Source: Kaistella flava (ex Peng et al. 2021) (GTDB taxonomy: Bacteria > Bacteroidota > Bacteroidia > Flavobacteriales > Weeksellaceae). Taken from it: a DNA stretch of 64,000 nt. Shown piece after piece: positions 39,273-47,881 of this stretch; position 1 is the stretch's first letter, and each line of letters starts with the position of its first letter. The position numbers and the translations under genes are program-made. The notes beneath the pieces were generated by a model that saw nothing but the letters and a program-made list of their open reading frames with translations, was not told where the DNA came from and made no database searches. The stretch lies in contig NZ_CP040442.1 of assembly GCF_015191005.1 (NCBI RefSeq), positions 620,001-684,000 on the forward strand, written 5' to 3'.

Positions 39273-40115
39273 TTACTCAAAAACCACAAAATCCGTTCCA
39301 TCATAACTCGCAAAAACCATCGTAGGATAAGAATCCTGGTGAGCAATATTTCCGTTTTTATCAATAGCAATTGCTCCCGCAAAACCATCGATTTGCTTTA
39401 ATTCTACAAAAGTTTTTTCTACCGCATCTTGCAAGGTAAAACCATCAGTAACTCTGGTTACAATTTTAGCTGCAGTAGCATTGCTGACAATATCTTCGCC
39501 AACTCCGGTACAACTTACGGCACAAAATTCATTTGCGAAATTTCCCGCAACCGTTGCAGAATCAGAAATTCTTCCAACAAGTTCAAAACCTTTTCCACCT
39601 GTAGAAGTTGCTGCTGCCAGTCGGCCTTCTTCATCTAAAGCGACACAACCAACTGTTCCTTTTCCACCGTTTTTTAATTTCTCTTCGTATTCCTTTCTTC
39701 GTTGTGGAATCTCCGTTGAGAAATCTTCGAAACCATTTTCAGTGGCGTATTTTTTTGCTCCGTTTCCACCGAGAACTCGGTCATCTTCTTTCATTAAAAC
39801 TTGAGCAACTTCAATCGGGTTTTTTATATTTTCAATATTAATAACTCCAGAAAATTTCTGAGTTGCTCCATTCATTAAAGAAGCACTCATTCTGATTTTT
39901 CCGTCGCTTTGAATTTGCGATCCCATTCCGGCATTGTAGAGTAAATCATCTTCCAATTGTTTAATTGCAAAAACTACCGTTTCTTCAGCAGAATGACTTT
40001 TTAAAAATTCAAAAGATTTTTTCGCGATTTCTTTTAAAGAATTTTGTTTGGCAATTTTCACTTCGTGACTTTGGTCGCTTTCCGAGAAAAACCCACCGTG
40101 GATGATTATTTTCAT
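39273..40115 (-). CDS. iaaA: Isoaspartyl peptidase / L-asparaginase (Ntn hydrolase)
   Basis: A 280-residue plant-type asparaginase. Autocleavage occurs before Thr154 in Gly-Gly-Lys-Gly-Thr-Val-Gly-Cys, making the beta-chain nucleophile. The alpha chain has the Asn-Ala-Gly-Met-Gly-Ser stretch near 61; the beta chain has Ser-Thr-Gly-Gly and Arg-Ile-Ser-Asp-Ser-Ala substrate-binding motifs. The family splits beta-aspartyl dipeptides. Its position 21 bases downstream of cyanophycinase strongly suggests that its job here is to cleave beta-Asp-Arg, the dipeptide released from cyanophycin, into Asp and Arg. The protein is somewhat shorter than E. coli IaaA (about 320). Confidence 0.9.
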   Translation of the reverse strand: MKIIIHGGFFSESDQSHEVKIAKQNSLKEIAKKSFEFLKSHSAEETVVFAIKQLEDDLLYNAGMGSQIQSDGKIRMSASLMNGATQKFSGVINIENIKNPIEVAQVLMKEDDRVLGGNGAKKYATENGFEDFSTEIPQRRKEYEEKLKNGGKGTVGCVALDEEGRLAAATSTGGKGFELVGRISDSATVAGNFANEFCAVSCTGVGEDIVSNATAAKIVTRVTDGFTLQDAVEKTFVELKQIDGFAGAIAIDKNGNIAHQDSYPTMVFASYDGTDFVVFE

Positions 40116-40136
40116 TTTTAAATGCTAGAGTTTATT

Positions 40137-41024
40137 TTATTTAGCGTGAGCAGCATGAGTATACTGTGAATTGACAATCGTAAGATCTTTCGCTTTCAAG
40201 TCGTAAAAATCGTTTTGAGATAAAACATGCACGATAAGATTGTCAATAGAAATAGGTTGACCCAATTGAATATTTGTAAGGTTGGTATCTTTAATAAAAC
40301 GGCCGTCGACCAAGATTACAAGCCCAGATCCAATCGCAGTCATGATATCATTATCAATGAAAAGTCCGGTATCTTCACCTAAACCAATTCCTAAAGTTCG
40401 AGGATTATTAACAACAGCTTGAAACAATCTTCCAATTCTTCCACGCTGAACAAAATGCGTATCTACGATTACATTTTCGATGAAGCCCAAACCTTGCGTT
40501 ATCTTAATTTCTCCCTTTAAAAGAGCCTCACTGCTTGAACCCTGATAAATCATATTTTCCGAAGCCGCTGCTGCACCGGCAGAAGTTCCGGCGTAAATGA
40601 AATTTTCTTCCTGATATTTTTGAAGAATGATATCGTGAAATCTCGATCCGCCCAGAATTGATGTGAGTCGAAGCTGATCACCACCCGTAAACATAACAAC
40701 ATCTGCGGCATTGGCACGTGCGGTTATTTCGTCGCTGTTCGCTTGCTCACGGTTTTGAATATCTAAAATATTAACATGTTTTGCGCCCAGAAACTCAAAA
40801 GCTTTCTTGTATTCAGGTCCCACAATTTGTGGAATTTGTGATGCGGTAGTAATAATCTCAATCACCGAATCTTCTTTCAATTTAGATTCATCGATTATTT
40901 TTCTTAGGATACCTCGTTCAAAAAAATTGAGGTTTTTTTCTATATTTTGATCGTAATCAGTTTCAGCGAAACTGCCCTTATTAACGGCTCCACCGATGAT
41001 CATTAATTTTCCAACTGCTTTCAT
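40137..41024 (-). CDS. cphB: Cyanophycinase
   Basis: A peptidase S51-family exo-hydrolase that degrades cyanophycin to beta-Asp-Arg dipeptides. The N-terminus Gly-Lys-Leu-Met-Ile-Ile-Gly-Gly-Ala and the catalytic Gly-Thr-Ser-Ala-Gly-Ala-Ala-Ala-Ala-Ser are family hallmarks, with Asp-Thr-His-Phe-Val-Gln-Arg-Gly-Arg and Gly-Ile-Gly-Leu-Gly-Glu-Asp-Thr following. I chose the ATG at 41024 because homologues begin just before Gly-Lys-Leu, and because a perfect TAAATTTG promoter box lies at 41031-41038, six bases upstream; an ATG at 41063 would add 13 residues. It is followed 21 bases later by the isoaspartyl peptidase gene and is divergent from cphA. Confidence 0.92.
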   Translation of the reverse strand: MKAVGKLMIIGGAVNKGSFAETDYDQNIEKNLNFFERGILRKIIDESKLKEDSVIEIITTASQIPQIVGPEYKKAFEFLGAKHVNILDIQNREQANSDEITARANAADVVMFTGGDQLRLTSILGGSRFHDIILQKYQEENFIYAGTSAGAAAASENMIYQGSSSEALLKGEIKITQGLGFIENVIVDTHFVQRGRIGRLFQAVVNNPRTLGIGLGEDTGLFIDNDIMTAIGSGLVILVDGRFIKDTNLTNIQLGQPISIDNLIVHVLSQNDFYDLKAKDLTIVNSQYTHAAHAK

Positions 41025-41145
41025 AGCTTGCAAATTTAAAAAATTATTATTTGTTACTTCCATAATAACCAATCAATTTATTGATATACTTTATTGTTGA
41101 ATTGAAGTTCTGCTGAAAAAAATGCTTCCGATTTCCATTATTTTT

Positions 41146-41176
41146 TTCGAATTATAGAGGTTTTCGTTTATCTTTG
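41146..41176 (+). promoter_or_regulatory. Promoter upstream of cphA
   Basis: TTCG (41146-41149), a 19-base spacer and TATCTTTG (41169-41176) fit the Bacteroidota -33/-7 pattern with one mismatch. The start codon is 46 bases after the -7 box. Confidence 0.55.
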
Positions 41177-41221
41177 ATATTCAAATAAAAAATTAAGGAT
41201 ATAAAAAGATAGCATTTACCT

Positions 41222-43852
41222 ATGAAAATCGAAAAAATACAAGTTTTACGCGGCCCGAATATTTGGAGTATAAGAAGGAAAAAACTCATTCAGATGCGTT
41301 TGAATCTGGAAGAGATGGAGCATTTTCCAACCAATAAGATTGATGGATTCCGTGAAAGATTACAACTGCTGATGCCCTCGCTAATTACGCACCGTTGTTC
41401 GGAAGGCGTAGAAGGCGGGTTTTTCTTACGGGTTGAAATGGGAACTTGGATGGGTCATGTTATTGAACATATCGCCTTAGAGATTCAGACTTTGGCCGGA
41501 ATGGATACTGGCTTCGGCAGAACCAGAGAAACTAAAACTCCGGGTGTTTACAATGTCGTATTCAGTTATCTTGAAGAGAATTCAGGGATTTATGCTGCAG
41601 AACAATCTGTCGAAATTGCAAAATGTTTAATTGAAGCCCGCGATTATAGTTTAGAAGATTGTATTCAGAGATTAAAAGAAATCCGAGAGAGAGAAAGATT
41701 GGGACCTTCTACCGGAAGTATCGTACAGGAAGCTGTTGCGAGAAATATTCCTTGGATTCGATTGGGTAGAAACTCTTTAGTTCAATTAGGATATGGCGTA
41801 AATCAAACAAGATTCCAAGCGACGATTACTGGAAACACAAGTTCGATCGCAGTTGATATTGCCTGTAATAAAGAACTCACCAAAAAAATGCTCGATGAAG
41901 CTGCTATTCCTGTTCCAACTGGTGATTTGGTGCATGATGAAGAAGGTTTAGAAAGAGTGGTTGAAAAAATTGGATATCCACTTGTGTTAAAACCTTTAGA
42001 TGGAAATCACGGAAAAGGTTCTTCGATTAATGTTAACGATCTAGATACTGCAAAAGTAGGATTGGTTCATGCTCAAAAGTATTCCAACAAAGTTATTGTA
42101 GAAAGATATATTACCGGATATGATTTCCGTATTCTTGTTATTAATCATAAAATGGTTGCTGCGGCCAGACGTGTTCCTGCTCATATTATTGGAGATGGTG
42201 ACTTGAATATTCAACAATTGATTGACAAAGAAAATTTAGATCCAAGAAGAGGTTACGGACATGAAAATGTTTTAACAGAAATATTGGTTGATAAAGATAC
42301 CAATGAACTTTTAGAAAAATTAAATTATACGTTAGAAACCGTTCCGAAAAACGGAGAAATTGTTTATTTAAAATCTACTGCAAATCTTTCAACCGGTGGA
42401 ACTTCTATTGATGTAACCGATATGGTTCACCCAGAAAATATTGTAATGGCAGAAAGAGTTTCCAGAATTATCGGTTTAGATGTTGCGGGAATCGATATCA
42501 TGGCAGAAAACCTTACCCAACCTTTAAAGGAAAGTGGAGGTGCTATTTTAGAAGTAAATGCCGCGCCAGGATTTAGAATGCACCTTGCCCCGAGTGAAGG
42601 TTTGCCAAGAAACGTTGCTGCTCCAGTAGTCGATATGTTGTATCCACAAGGGAAAGCGGTTCGTATTCCAATTATTGCGGTAACAGGAACTAATGGTAAA
42701 ACAACAACGACGAGATTGATTTCTCATATTGTTAAAAATAATGGGTATAGAGTAGGATTTACAACTTCAGACGGTATTTATATTCAGAATACGATGTTGA
42801 CCAAAGGAGATACTACAGGACCTGTTTCGGCAGAATTTATCTTAAAAGATCCTACTGTAGAATTTGCTGTTTTAGAAACTGCAAGAGGAGGAATTCTTCG
42901 ATCTGGTTTAGGATTCAGTTATTGTGATATCGGCGTTTTAACCAATATTAAAGAAGACCATCTTGGAATTAGTGATATTCATAATTTGAAGGATTTGACC
43001 AAAGTAAAAAGAGTCGTAATGGATTCTGTAAAAAAAGATGGTTGGAGTGTTTTGAACGCAGACGATGCTTATTCGATGAGATTAATGCCTGATTTAGATT
43101 CTAAAGTAGCCATTTTTAGTTTAGATGAAAATAATCCGCACATTAAGAAATTCGCCAAAGAAGGAAAAGTAACTTGTGTATTTGAAGAAGGTTTTGTCAC
43201 CATTAAAAAAGGCGACTGGAAAATTCGGATTGCCAAAGTGAAAAGCATTCCGATTACCATGGAAGGAAAAGCCAAGTTCATGATTTCTAATGTTTTGGCG
43301 GCGAGTTTAGCCACATATTTATACGGTTTTGAAATCGAAGATATTGCGAATTCACTTCGTACCTTTATTCCAAGTCCGATGTTGATGCCAGGAAGATTGA
43401 ATATTTTTAAGTTCAAAAAATTCCACGTTCTAATCGATTTCGCACATAATCCAGCAGGATATGAAGCGATTGAAGATTATCTGAGCAATGTAGAAGCCAC
43501 CAAAAAAATCGGAATTATTTCTGGAGTAGGCGACCGTCGAGACGAGGATATCCGAGAATGTGGTAAGATTGCCGGTAGAATGTTTGATTATATCATCATT
43601 AGAAATGAAAAACATTTGAGAGGAAGAACCGAGGAAGAAATCAATGAGCTTCTTATTTCCGGTATTCAGGAAGCGGGTAGAAACGTGAGTTACGAATGTA
43701 TTCCAAAAGAGATTGAAGCCTTGAAACACGCCATGAGTATGGCAGAAGAAGGTACATTTATTACCGCGTTGAGTGACGTTGTGACAAATGCGATCGAGTT
43801 GGTGCAGGAATATCAAAACCGCGAGATTTTGGAAGAAGGAAACATGAATTAA
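41222..43852 (+). CDS. cphA: Cyanophycin synthetase
   Basis: An 876-residue cyanophycin synthetase that builds the nitrogen-storage polymer of an aspartate backbone with arginine side chains, using ATP. The N-terminal domain (1-160) is followed by an ATP-grasp domain (about 220-475), with the Pro-Leu-Val-Leu-Lys-Pro and Gly-Asn-His-Gly-Lys-Gly loop and Leu-Glu-Val-Asn-Ala-Ala-Pro-Gly. The C-terminal Mur-ligase-like domain carries Gly-Thr-Asn-Gly-Lys-Thr-Thr-Thr near 495, Thr-Ala-Arg-Gly-Gly-Ile and Asp-Phe-Ala-His-Asn-Pro-Ala-Gly. Length and order match active CphA1-type enzymes. It is divergent from cphB and iaaA, making a self-contained synthesis and recovery module. Confidence 0.95.
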   Translation: MKIEKIQVLRGPNIWSIRRKKLIQMRLNLEEMEHFPTNKIDGFRERLQLLMPSLITHRCSEGVEGGFFLRVEMGTWMGHVIEHIALEIQTLAGMDTGFGRTRETKTPGVYNVVFSYLEENSGIYAAEQSVEIAKCLIEARDYSLEDCIQRLKEIRERERLGPSTGSIVQEAVARNIPWIRLGRNSLVQLGYGVNQTRFQATITGNTSSIAVDIACNKELTKKMLDEAAIPVPTGDLVHDEEGLERVVEKIGYPLVLKPLDGNHGKGSSINVNDLDTAKVGLVHAQKYSNKVIVERYITGYDFRILVINHKMVAAARRVPAHIIGDGDLNIQQLIDKENLDPRRGYGHENVLTEILVDKDTNELLEKLNYTLETVPKNGEIVYLKSTANLSTGGTSIDVTDMVHPENIVMAERVSRIIGLDVAGIDIMAENLTQPLKESGGAILEVNAAPGFRMHLAPSEGLPRNVAAPVVDMLYPQGKAVRIPIIAVTGTNGKTTTTRLISHIVKNNGYRVGFTTSDGIYIQNTMLTKGDTTGPVSAEFILKDPTVEFAVLETARGGILRSGLGFSYCDIGVLTNIKEDHLGISDIHNLKDLTKVKRVVMDSVKKDGWSVLNADDAYSMRLMPDLDSKVAIFSLDENNPHIKKFAKEGKVTCVFEEGFVTIKKGDWKIRIAKVKSIPITMEGKAKFMISNVLAASLATYLYGFEIEDIANSLRTFIPSPMLMPGRLNIFKFKKFHVLIDFAHNPAGYEAIEDYLSNVEATKKIGIISGVGDRRDEDIRECGKIAGRMFDYIIIRNEKHLRGRTEEEINELLISGIQEAGRNVSYECIPKEIEALKHAMSMAEEGTFITALSDVVTNAIELVQEYQNREILEEGNMN

Positions 43853-43884
43853 CGACATTACAATTATTTTAATATATTTTATTT

Positions 43885-43953
43885 GGGCAGACATTTCCGT
43901 CTTCCGTTCCCGCTTCCGCCGCGGCGGAGAGCTCCACTCAAGCCGGGCTGCAG
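43885..43953. repeat. Dispersed hairpin repeat, copy B
   Basis: A 69-base block sharing both flanks with copy A at 18153-18234. The first flank differs only by a GA/AG swap over about 30 bases; the second is nearly identical. The core here is the palindrome TCCGCCGCGGCGGA instead of copy A's T/A-rich stem. It is GC-rich and non-coding, and lies between the cphA stop and the next terminator. The rest of the 43853-44144 gap holds that terminator and the dnaX promoter. Confidence 0.75.
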
Positions 43954-44001
43954 ACTTCGCACTTTTTAAAATTTAGTTATAAATAATAAAAGAATATCAT
44001 C

Positions 44002-44035
44002 AACTCTCAAAATCAAAAGTTTTGAGAGTTTTTTT
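44002..44035 (+). terminator. Terminator downstream of cphA
   Basis: AACTCTCAAAA pairs perfectly with TTTTGAGAGTT (11 bp, 7-base loop), followed by five further T. It ends transcripts from cphA, including the repeat. Confidence 0.88.
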
Positions 44036-44132
44036 ATTTTAGAGAACCATTGACTTTGAAACCGATATGATTTATAAAAGATTTTTGGGATAATTATTTA
44101 TCGCTTCTATTTTATATTCTCATTTATTTCCC

Positions 44133-44140
44133 TATTTTTG
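44133..44140 (+). promoter_or_regulatory. -7 promoter box immediately before dnaX
   Basis: TATTTTTG ends 4 bases before the dnaX ATG. TTTT occupies the -33 position at 19-base spacing. This implies a leaderless or nearly leaderless transcript. Confidence 0.5.
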
Positions 44141-44144
44141 ACCA

Positions 44145-45230
44145 ATGGAAAATTTCGTCGTTTCTGCAAGAAAATACCGTCCGCAAGAGTTTGATACTGT
44201 TGTTGGGCAAGGTCATATTACAGAAACTCTGGAACATGCTATCGAAGAAAATCAGTTGGCGCAAGCCTTACTTTTCTGCGGACCGAGAGGAGTTGGTAAA
44301 ACAACCTGTGCGAGAATTCTTGCGCGGAAAATCAATGAGAGAGACGGTTCAACCTCAGAAGATGGTTTCGCTTACAATATTTTCGAACTCGATGCAGCTT
44401 CTAATAACTCTGTTAATGATATTCGGGAACTGACCGATCAAGTGCGATTTGCACCACAAGTTGGGAAGTATAAAATTTATATTATTGACGAGGTTCATAT
44501 GTTATCTCAAGCGGCTTTTAATGCCTTTTTGAAAACTTTAGAAGAACCACCAGCGCACGCTATTTTTATTTTGGCTACGACCGAAAAGCATAAAATCATT
44601 CCTACGATTTTATCACGTTGTCAGATTTATGATTTCAAGAGAATTACCATTGAGGATATTCAAATTCATTTAAAGAAAATCGCCGATAAAGAAGGAATCC
44701 AATATGAAGACGACGCTCTTTATTTAATTGCTCAAAAAGCTGATGGAGCACTTCGTGACGCCCTTTCAATTTTTGACCGACTTTCAACTTTTTCACAGAA
44801 AAATATCACTTTGGCAAAAGCAGCCGAAGTTTTAAACGTTCTTGATTACGAACAATATCTTTCGATTGTAGATTTAGCGCATGAGAATAAAATCTCCGAA
44901 ACTTTATTTGCTTTGAATGAAATTATTAAAAAAGGATTTGATCCGCATATTTTTATTGCAGGTTTAGGAAGTCATTTCCGTGATTTAATGATGGCGCAAA
45001 ATGCTCAGACGGTAAGTTTAATCGAAGTTGGTGAAAAAACAAAAATCAAGTTTTTAGAACAAAGTAAAAAATGGAACGCTCAACAATTAGTTGATGCGGT
45101 AGAAATTTGCAATCATGCAGACATTAATTATAAGAATTCTAAAAATCCTCGATTAACCGTAGAAATTGCGTTGATGCAACTTTCTTCCCTATCTACAAAC
45201 TCGGCAGATTCTAAAAAAAAAAATATCTGA
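44145..45230 (+). CDS. dnaX: DNA polymerase III subunit gamma (short frame of dnaX)
   Basis: A 361-residue clamp-loader ATPase. The AAA+ core has Walker A Gly-Pro-Arg-Gly-Val-Gly-Lys-Thr-Thr, Leu-Asp-Ala-Ala-Ser-Asn-Asn, Walker B Ile-Ile-Asp-Glu-Val-His, sensor 1 Ala-Thr-Thr-Glu-Lys-His and the Ser-Arg-Cys arginine finger. Domain III follows to about 350. The four zinc-binding cysteines usual between Walker A and the Asp-Ala-Ala-Ser motif are absent and the segment is short. The frame stops at 45230, just after a run of 11 A, while a tau-like C-terminal region continues in the -1 frame. This matches a gamma product, with tau made by frameshifting; alternatively the split is a homopolymer error. 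Confidence 0.92.
   Translation: MENFVVSARKYRPQEFDTVVGQGHITETLEHAIEENQLAQALLFCGPRGVGKTTCARILARKINERDGSTSEDGFAYNIFELDAASNNSVNDIRELTDQVRFAPQVGKYKIYIIDEVHMLSQAAFNAFLKTLEEPPAHAIFILATTEKHKIIPTILSRCQIYDFKRITIEDIQIHLKKIADKEGIQYEDDALYLIAQKADGALRDALSIFDRLSTFSQKNITLAKAAEVLNVLDYEQYLSIVDLAHENKISETLFALNEIIKKGFDPHIFIAGLGSHFRDLMMAQNAQTVSLIEVGEKTKIKFLEQSKKWNAQQLVDAVEICNHADINYKNSKNPRLTVEIALMQLSSLSTNSADSKKKNI
45213..45223 (+). other. Slippery A11 run: candidate programmed frameshift site in dnaX
   Basis: Eleven A in a row in frame as Lys-Lys-Lys-Asn, with TGA at 45228-45230. Moving to the -1 frame reads through Tyr-Leu-Ile-Leu-Ala-Pro-Phe into the downstream frame, open from here to 45826. An A9 or A12 run would make the gene continuous. 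E. coli uses A-AAA-AAG ribosomal slippage and Thermus uses A9 transcriptional slippage at the same gene position. Confidence 0.65.
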
Positions 45231-45826
45231 TTTTAGCACCGTTTCTTAGTTCTAAGGTAATGGTAACTCCCGCAGTTACTAAAGAAATACCGAAAGAAGT
45301 CCCAAAAGAAATTCACGAGGAAATCAAAAAAGTTATTCTGAAAGCCAATGTTCCAATTGGTTTACCCAAAAAAACTTCTCAATTTAGCATTAGTGCAGCT
45401 TTAGAAAAATCCGAGGAAGAACCGGAAATTATAATCGACTCTGCTAAAAAGGAAAAGTTACCAAGCAGTCATTTCAGCGAAACTGATTTAAAAAACGAGT
45501 GGCAGAAATTCTTACAGGAACTTCAGCAGAAAGATATTCTTATTTATAATGCCATCAATTCTTTTAAACTGCATAAAAAAAATGAAAATATTGTAGAAGT
45601 TACGTATCCATCAGAATCAGCGAAAGTAGAGTTTGATAAGATAAGAACAGAATTCTTCAATCATTTTATGCACATCGTCAACAACTATAATATCACTATA
45701 GAATATCGCGCAGATATATCAATGAAAAAAGAAATCATTACCAAACGAAAGATTTTTGATAAATTTGCCGAGATAAATCCGGTCCTAAAAGAATTAGACG
45801 ATCTTTTTAAATTGGATTTCAATTAA
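45215..45826 (+). CDS. dnaX: DnaX tau-specific C-terminal region (-1 frame)
   Basis: The continuation of dnaX in the -1 frame, with a first in-frame ATG at 45260. It has a Pro/Lys/Glu-rich linker (repeated Lys-Glu-Ile-Pro/Val-Pro-Lys-Glu) and then a folded-looking domain of about 110 residues (Leu-Lys-Asn-Glu-Trp-Gln-Lys-Phe-Leu through Leu-Asp-Asp-Leu-Phe-Lys-Leu). This resembles the tau domain that binds the polymerase in Bacteroidota DnaX. Joined at the A11 run, the full product would be about 560 residues. It has no promoter or start context of its own, so I read it as part of dnaX rather than a separate gene. Confidence 0.75.
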   Translation, partial: KKKYLILAPFLSSKVMVTPAVTKEIPKEVPKEIHEEIKKVILKANVPIGLPKKTSQFSISAALEKSEEEPEIIIDSAKKEKLPSSHFSETDLKNEWQKFLQELQQKDILIYNAINSFKLHKKNENIVEVTYPSESAKVEFDKIRTEFFNHFMHIVNNYNITIEYRADISMKKEIITKRKIFDKFAEINPVLKELDDLFKLDFN

Positions 45827-45850
45827 AAATAATACTTCTCAATCTTTAAT

Positions 45851-46918
45851 ATGAATTTACAGAGCTTAGAAAATAATTGGATTAAGGAATTTTCCAAACC
45901 ATTAATTATTGCCGGACCTTGCAGTGCAGAAAGTGAAGCACAGATGCTGGAGACGGCTAGAAGAATCAAAGAATCAAATGCTGACGTTCCAATTTTCCGT
46001 GCGGGAATCTGGAAACCGAGAACAAAACCTAACGGATTTGAAGGAGTAGGAGTGATTGGTCTAAACTGGTTGAAAAAAGTTAAAGAAGAGTACGGATTTA
46101 AAACAGCCACAGAAGTTGCAAATGCGCATCACGTTGCTGCCGCTTTAGAAGCAGACGTTGATATCTTATGGATTGGCGCTCGTTCTACAGTGAACCCTTT
46201 CACCGTTCAAGAAATTGCAGAAGCCTTAAAAGGAACTGATAAACCAGTTTTGGTGAAAAATCCAGTAAATCCAGATTTGGCTTTGTGGATTGGTGCTTTA
46301 GAAAGACTTTTAGGTCAGGATGTTAAAAACTTGGGTGTTCTTCACCGTGGTTTTTCAACTTACCAAAAAACAAAATATAGAAACGTTCCGAACTGGCAGA
46401 TTGCTTTAGATTTTAAAAATCAATTTCCAAATATTCCAATGTTGGTAGATCCATCACATATTTGTGGGAACAGAACTGGATTGGCAGGAATTGCGCAGGA
46501 AGCATTGAATGTTGGCTACGAAGGAATGATGATTGAAACACATTGCAATCCAGACGAAGCTTGGAGCGACGCTGCACAACAAATTACACCTGAGACTTTG
46601 GCAGAACTACTGCAAAATTTAAAAGTTAGAAATTCTGATATTTCTGCTTTTGATGGAGAAATGGGACGTCACAGAACTTTAATTTCTGATTTAGATTTTC
46701 AGTTAATTGAATTATTATCTCAAAGAATGAAGGTTTCTGAGAAAATCGGAAGCTTGAAAAAAGACAATAATATCGCAATTTTCCAACCTGAAAGATGGAA
46801 AGTGATTACTGAATATGCGATTCAAAAAGCAGACGAATCTGGAATGTCAGCTGAATTTATTGAAAAAGTGTTCAAGGCGATTCATGAGGAATCGATTGAA
46901 GTTCAGAATAGTATTTAA
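45851..46918 (+). CDS. Bifunctional DAHP synthase / chorismate mutase (type II)
   Basis: A 355-residue fusion. Residues 1-260 are a KDO8P/DAHP synthase barrel: Ile-Ile-Ala-Gly-Pro-Cys-Ser-Ala-Glu-Ser, Phe-Arg-Ala-Gly-Ile-Trp-Lys-Pro-Arg-Thr, Val-Asp-Pro-Ser-His and Met-Ile-Glu-Thr-His-Cys-Asn-Pro. Residues about 270-355 are an AroQ chorismate mutase with the Arg in Arg-His-Arg-Thr-Leu, Leu-Ser-Gln-Arg-Met-Lys and the Glu-Arg-Trp segment. DAHP synthase starts the shikimate pathway; the mutase makes prephenate and likely gives feedback control. The order (synthase then mutase) is the arrangement known in Bacteroidota. It starts 24 bases after the dnaX stop. Confidence 0.94.
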   Translation: MNLQSLENNWIKEFSKPLIIAGPCSAESEAQMLETARRIKESNADVPIFRAGIWKPRTKPNGFEGVGVIGLNWLKKVKEEYGFKTATEVANAHHVAAALEADVDILWIGARSTVNPFTVQEIAEALKGTDKPVLVKNPVNPDLALWIGALERLLGQDVKNLGVLHRGFSTYQKTKYRNVPNWQIALDFKNQFPNIPMLVDPSHICGNRTGLAGIAQEALNVGYEGMMIETHCNPDEAWSDAAQQITPETLAELLQNLKVRNSDISAFDGEMGRHRTLISDLDFQLIELLSQRMKVSEKIGSLKKDNNIAIFQPERWKVITEYAIQKADESGMSAEFIEKVFKAIHEESIEVQNSI

Positions 46919-46954
46919 TTTATGTGTAAACTTAATTTCCCTCAACAATAATTC

Positions 46955-47881
46955 GTGAAAGGACTCATTACAAAATCCACCGGAAGTTGGTACCAGGTTT
47001 TAGAATATGAAACCGGAAAATTTTTCGAGGCTAGAATTCGAGGTAAATTTAAACTGATAAAAACCCGCTTAACCAATCCACTTGCTGTAGGCGATTTGGT
47101 AGAGTTTTCATTGGAACAGGATGATGTTGCGTGGATTACTAAAATTGAACCACGCAAAAATTATCTGATTCGAAAAGCAGTTAATCTTTCCAAGGAAGCA
47201 CACATCATTGCTTCAAATATTGATATTGCCTGTTTTATTTTCACGCTTAAACATCCGGAAACGTCTTTCGGTTTTCTAGATCGATTTTTGGCGTGTTGTG
47301 AAGCTTATAATATTAAACCATTAATTTTATTTAATAAAATGGATGTGCTTTCTGATGAAGAAAAAGAAATTTCGAAGGAAATTGAAGGACTTTATCAACA
47401 TATCGGCTATGAAACTTTAGAAATTTCTTCTTATTCAAATTTGAATTTAGAAGTATTAAAAAATATTATTAAAGATAAAGTTTCGGTATTTTTTGGACAT
47501 TCAGGAAGTGGAAAATCGACATTAGTGAATGCCATGCAACCTGGAGTCAATATTAAAACATCAGCAATTTCTGAAACCCATTTAAAAGGAAAACACACCA
47601 CAACTTTTGCCCAAATGCATTTTTGGAAATTTGGCGGAAGTGTCATCGATACGCCTGGTGTAAGAGAGTTTGCAATGATTGATGTTGAAAAAGAAGAGAT
47701 TCAACATTACTTTCCGGAGATTTTTAAAACAGGTAGAAAGTGTAAATTTCACAATTGTATGCACATCAATGAACCGAAATGTGCGGTGCTGGAAGCCATC
47801 GAAATGGGCGAAATAGAGGAGTCGCGTTACATGACTTATTTGAAGATTATGGAAGAGGCAGAAGAGAATTCTGCACTATAA
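46955..47881 (+). CDS. rsgA: Ribosome small-subunit biogenesis GTPase RsgA
   Basis: A 308-residue circularly permuted GTPase for 30S maturation. An N-terminal OB-fold (about 1-70) precedes the GTPase motifs in permuted order: G4 Asn-Lys-Met-Asp near 127, G1 Gly-His-Ser-Gly-Ser-Gly-Lys-Ser-Thr near 185, G2 around Thr-Thr-Thr, then G3 Asp-Thr-Pro-Gly. The C-terminal zinc knuckle is Cys-Lys-Phe-His-Asn-Cys with a later Cys. The start is GTG at 46955, giving the usual N-terminus; no ATG is available nearby. The A of its stop codon region also forms the T tract of a minus-strand terminator (47880-47903). Confidence 0.94.
   Translation: MKGLITKSTGSWYQVLEYETGKFFEARIRGKFKLIKTRLTNPLAVGDLVEFSLEQDDVAWITKIEPRKNYLIRKAVNLSKEAHIIASNIDIACFIFTLKHPETSFGFLDRFLACCEAYNIKPLILFNKMDVLSDEEKEISKEIEGLYQHIGYETLEISSYSNLNLEVLKNIIKDKVSVFFGHSGSGKSTLVNAMQPGVNIKTSAISETHLKGKHTTTFAQMHFWKFGGSVIDTPGVREFAMIDVEKEEIQHYFPEIFKTGRKCKFHNCMHINEPKCAVLEAIEMGEIEESRYMTYLKIMEEAEENSAL

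Noticed and set aside
45260..45826. The tau-like frame as an independent gene starting at ATG 45260
   Set aside because: The frame is open back to the A11 run, has no promoter or start context, and matches the missing C-terminus of DnaX.
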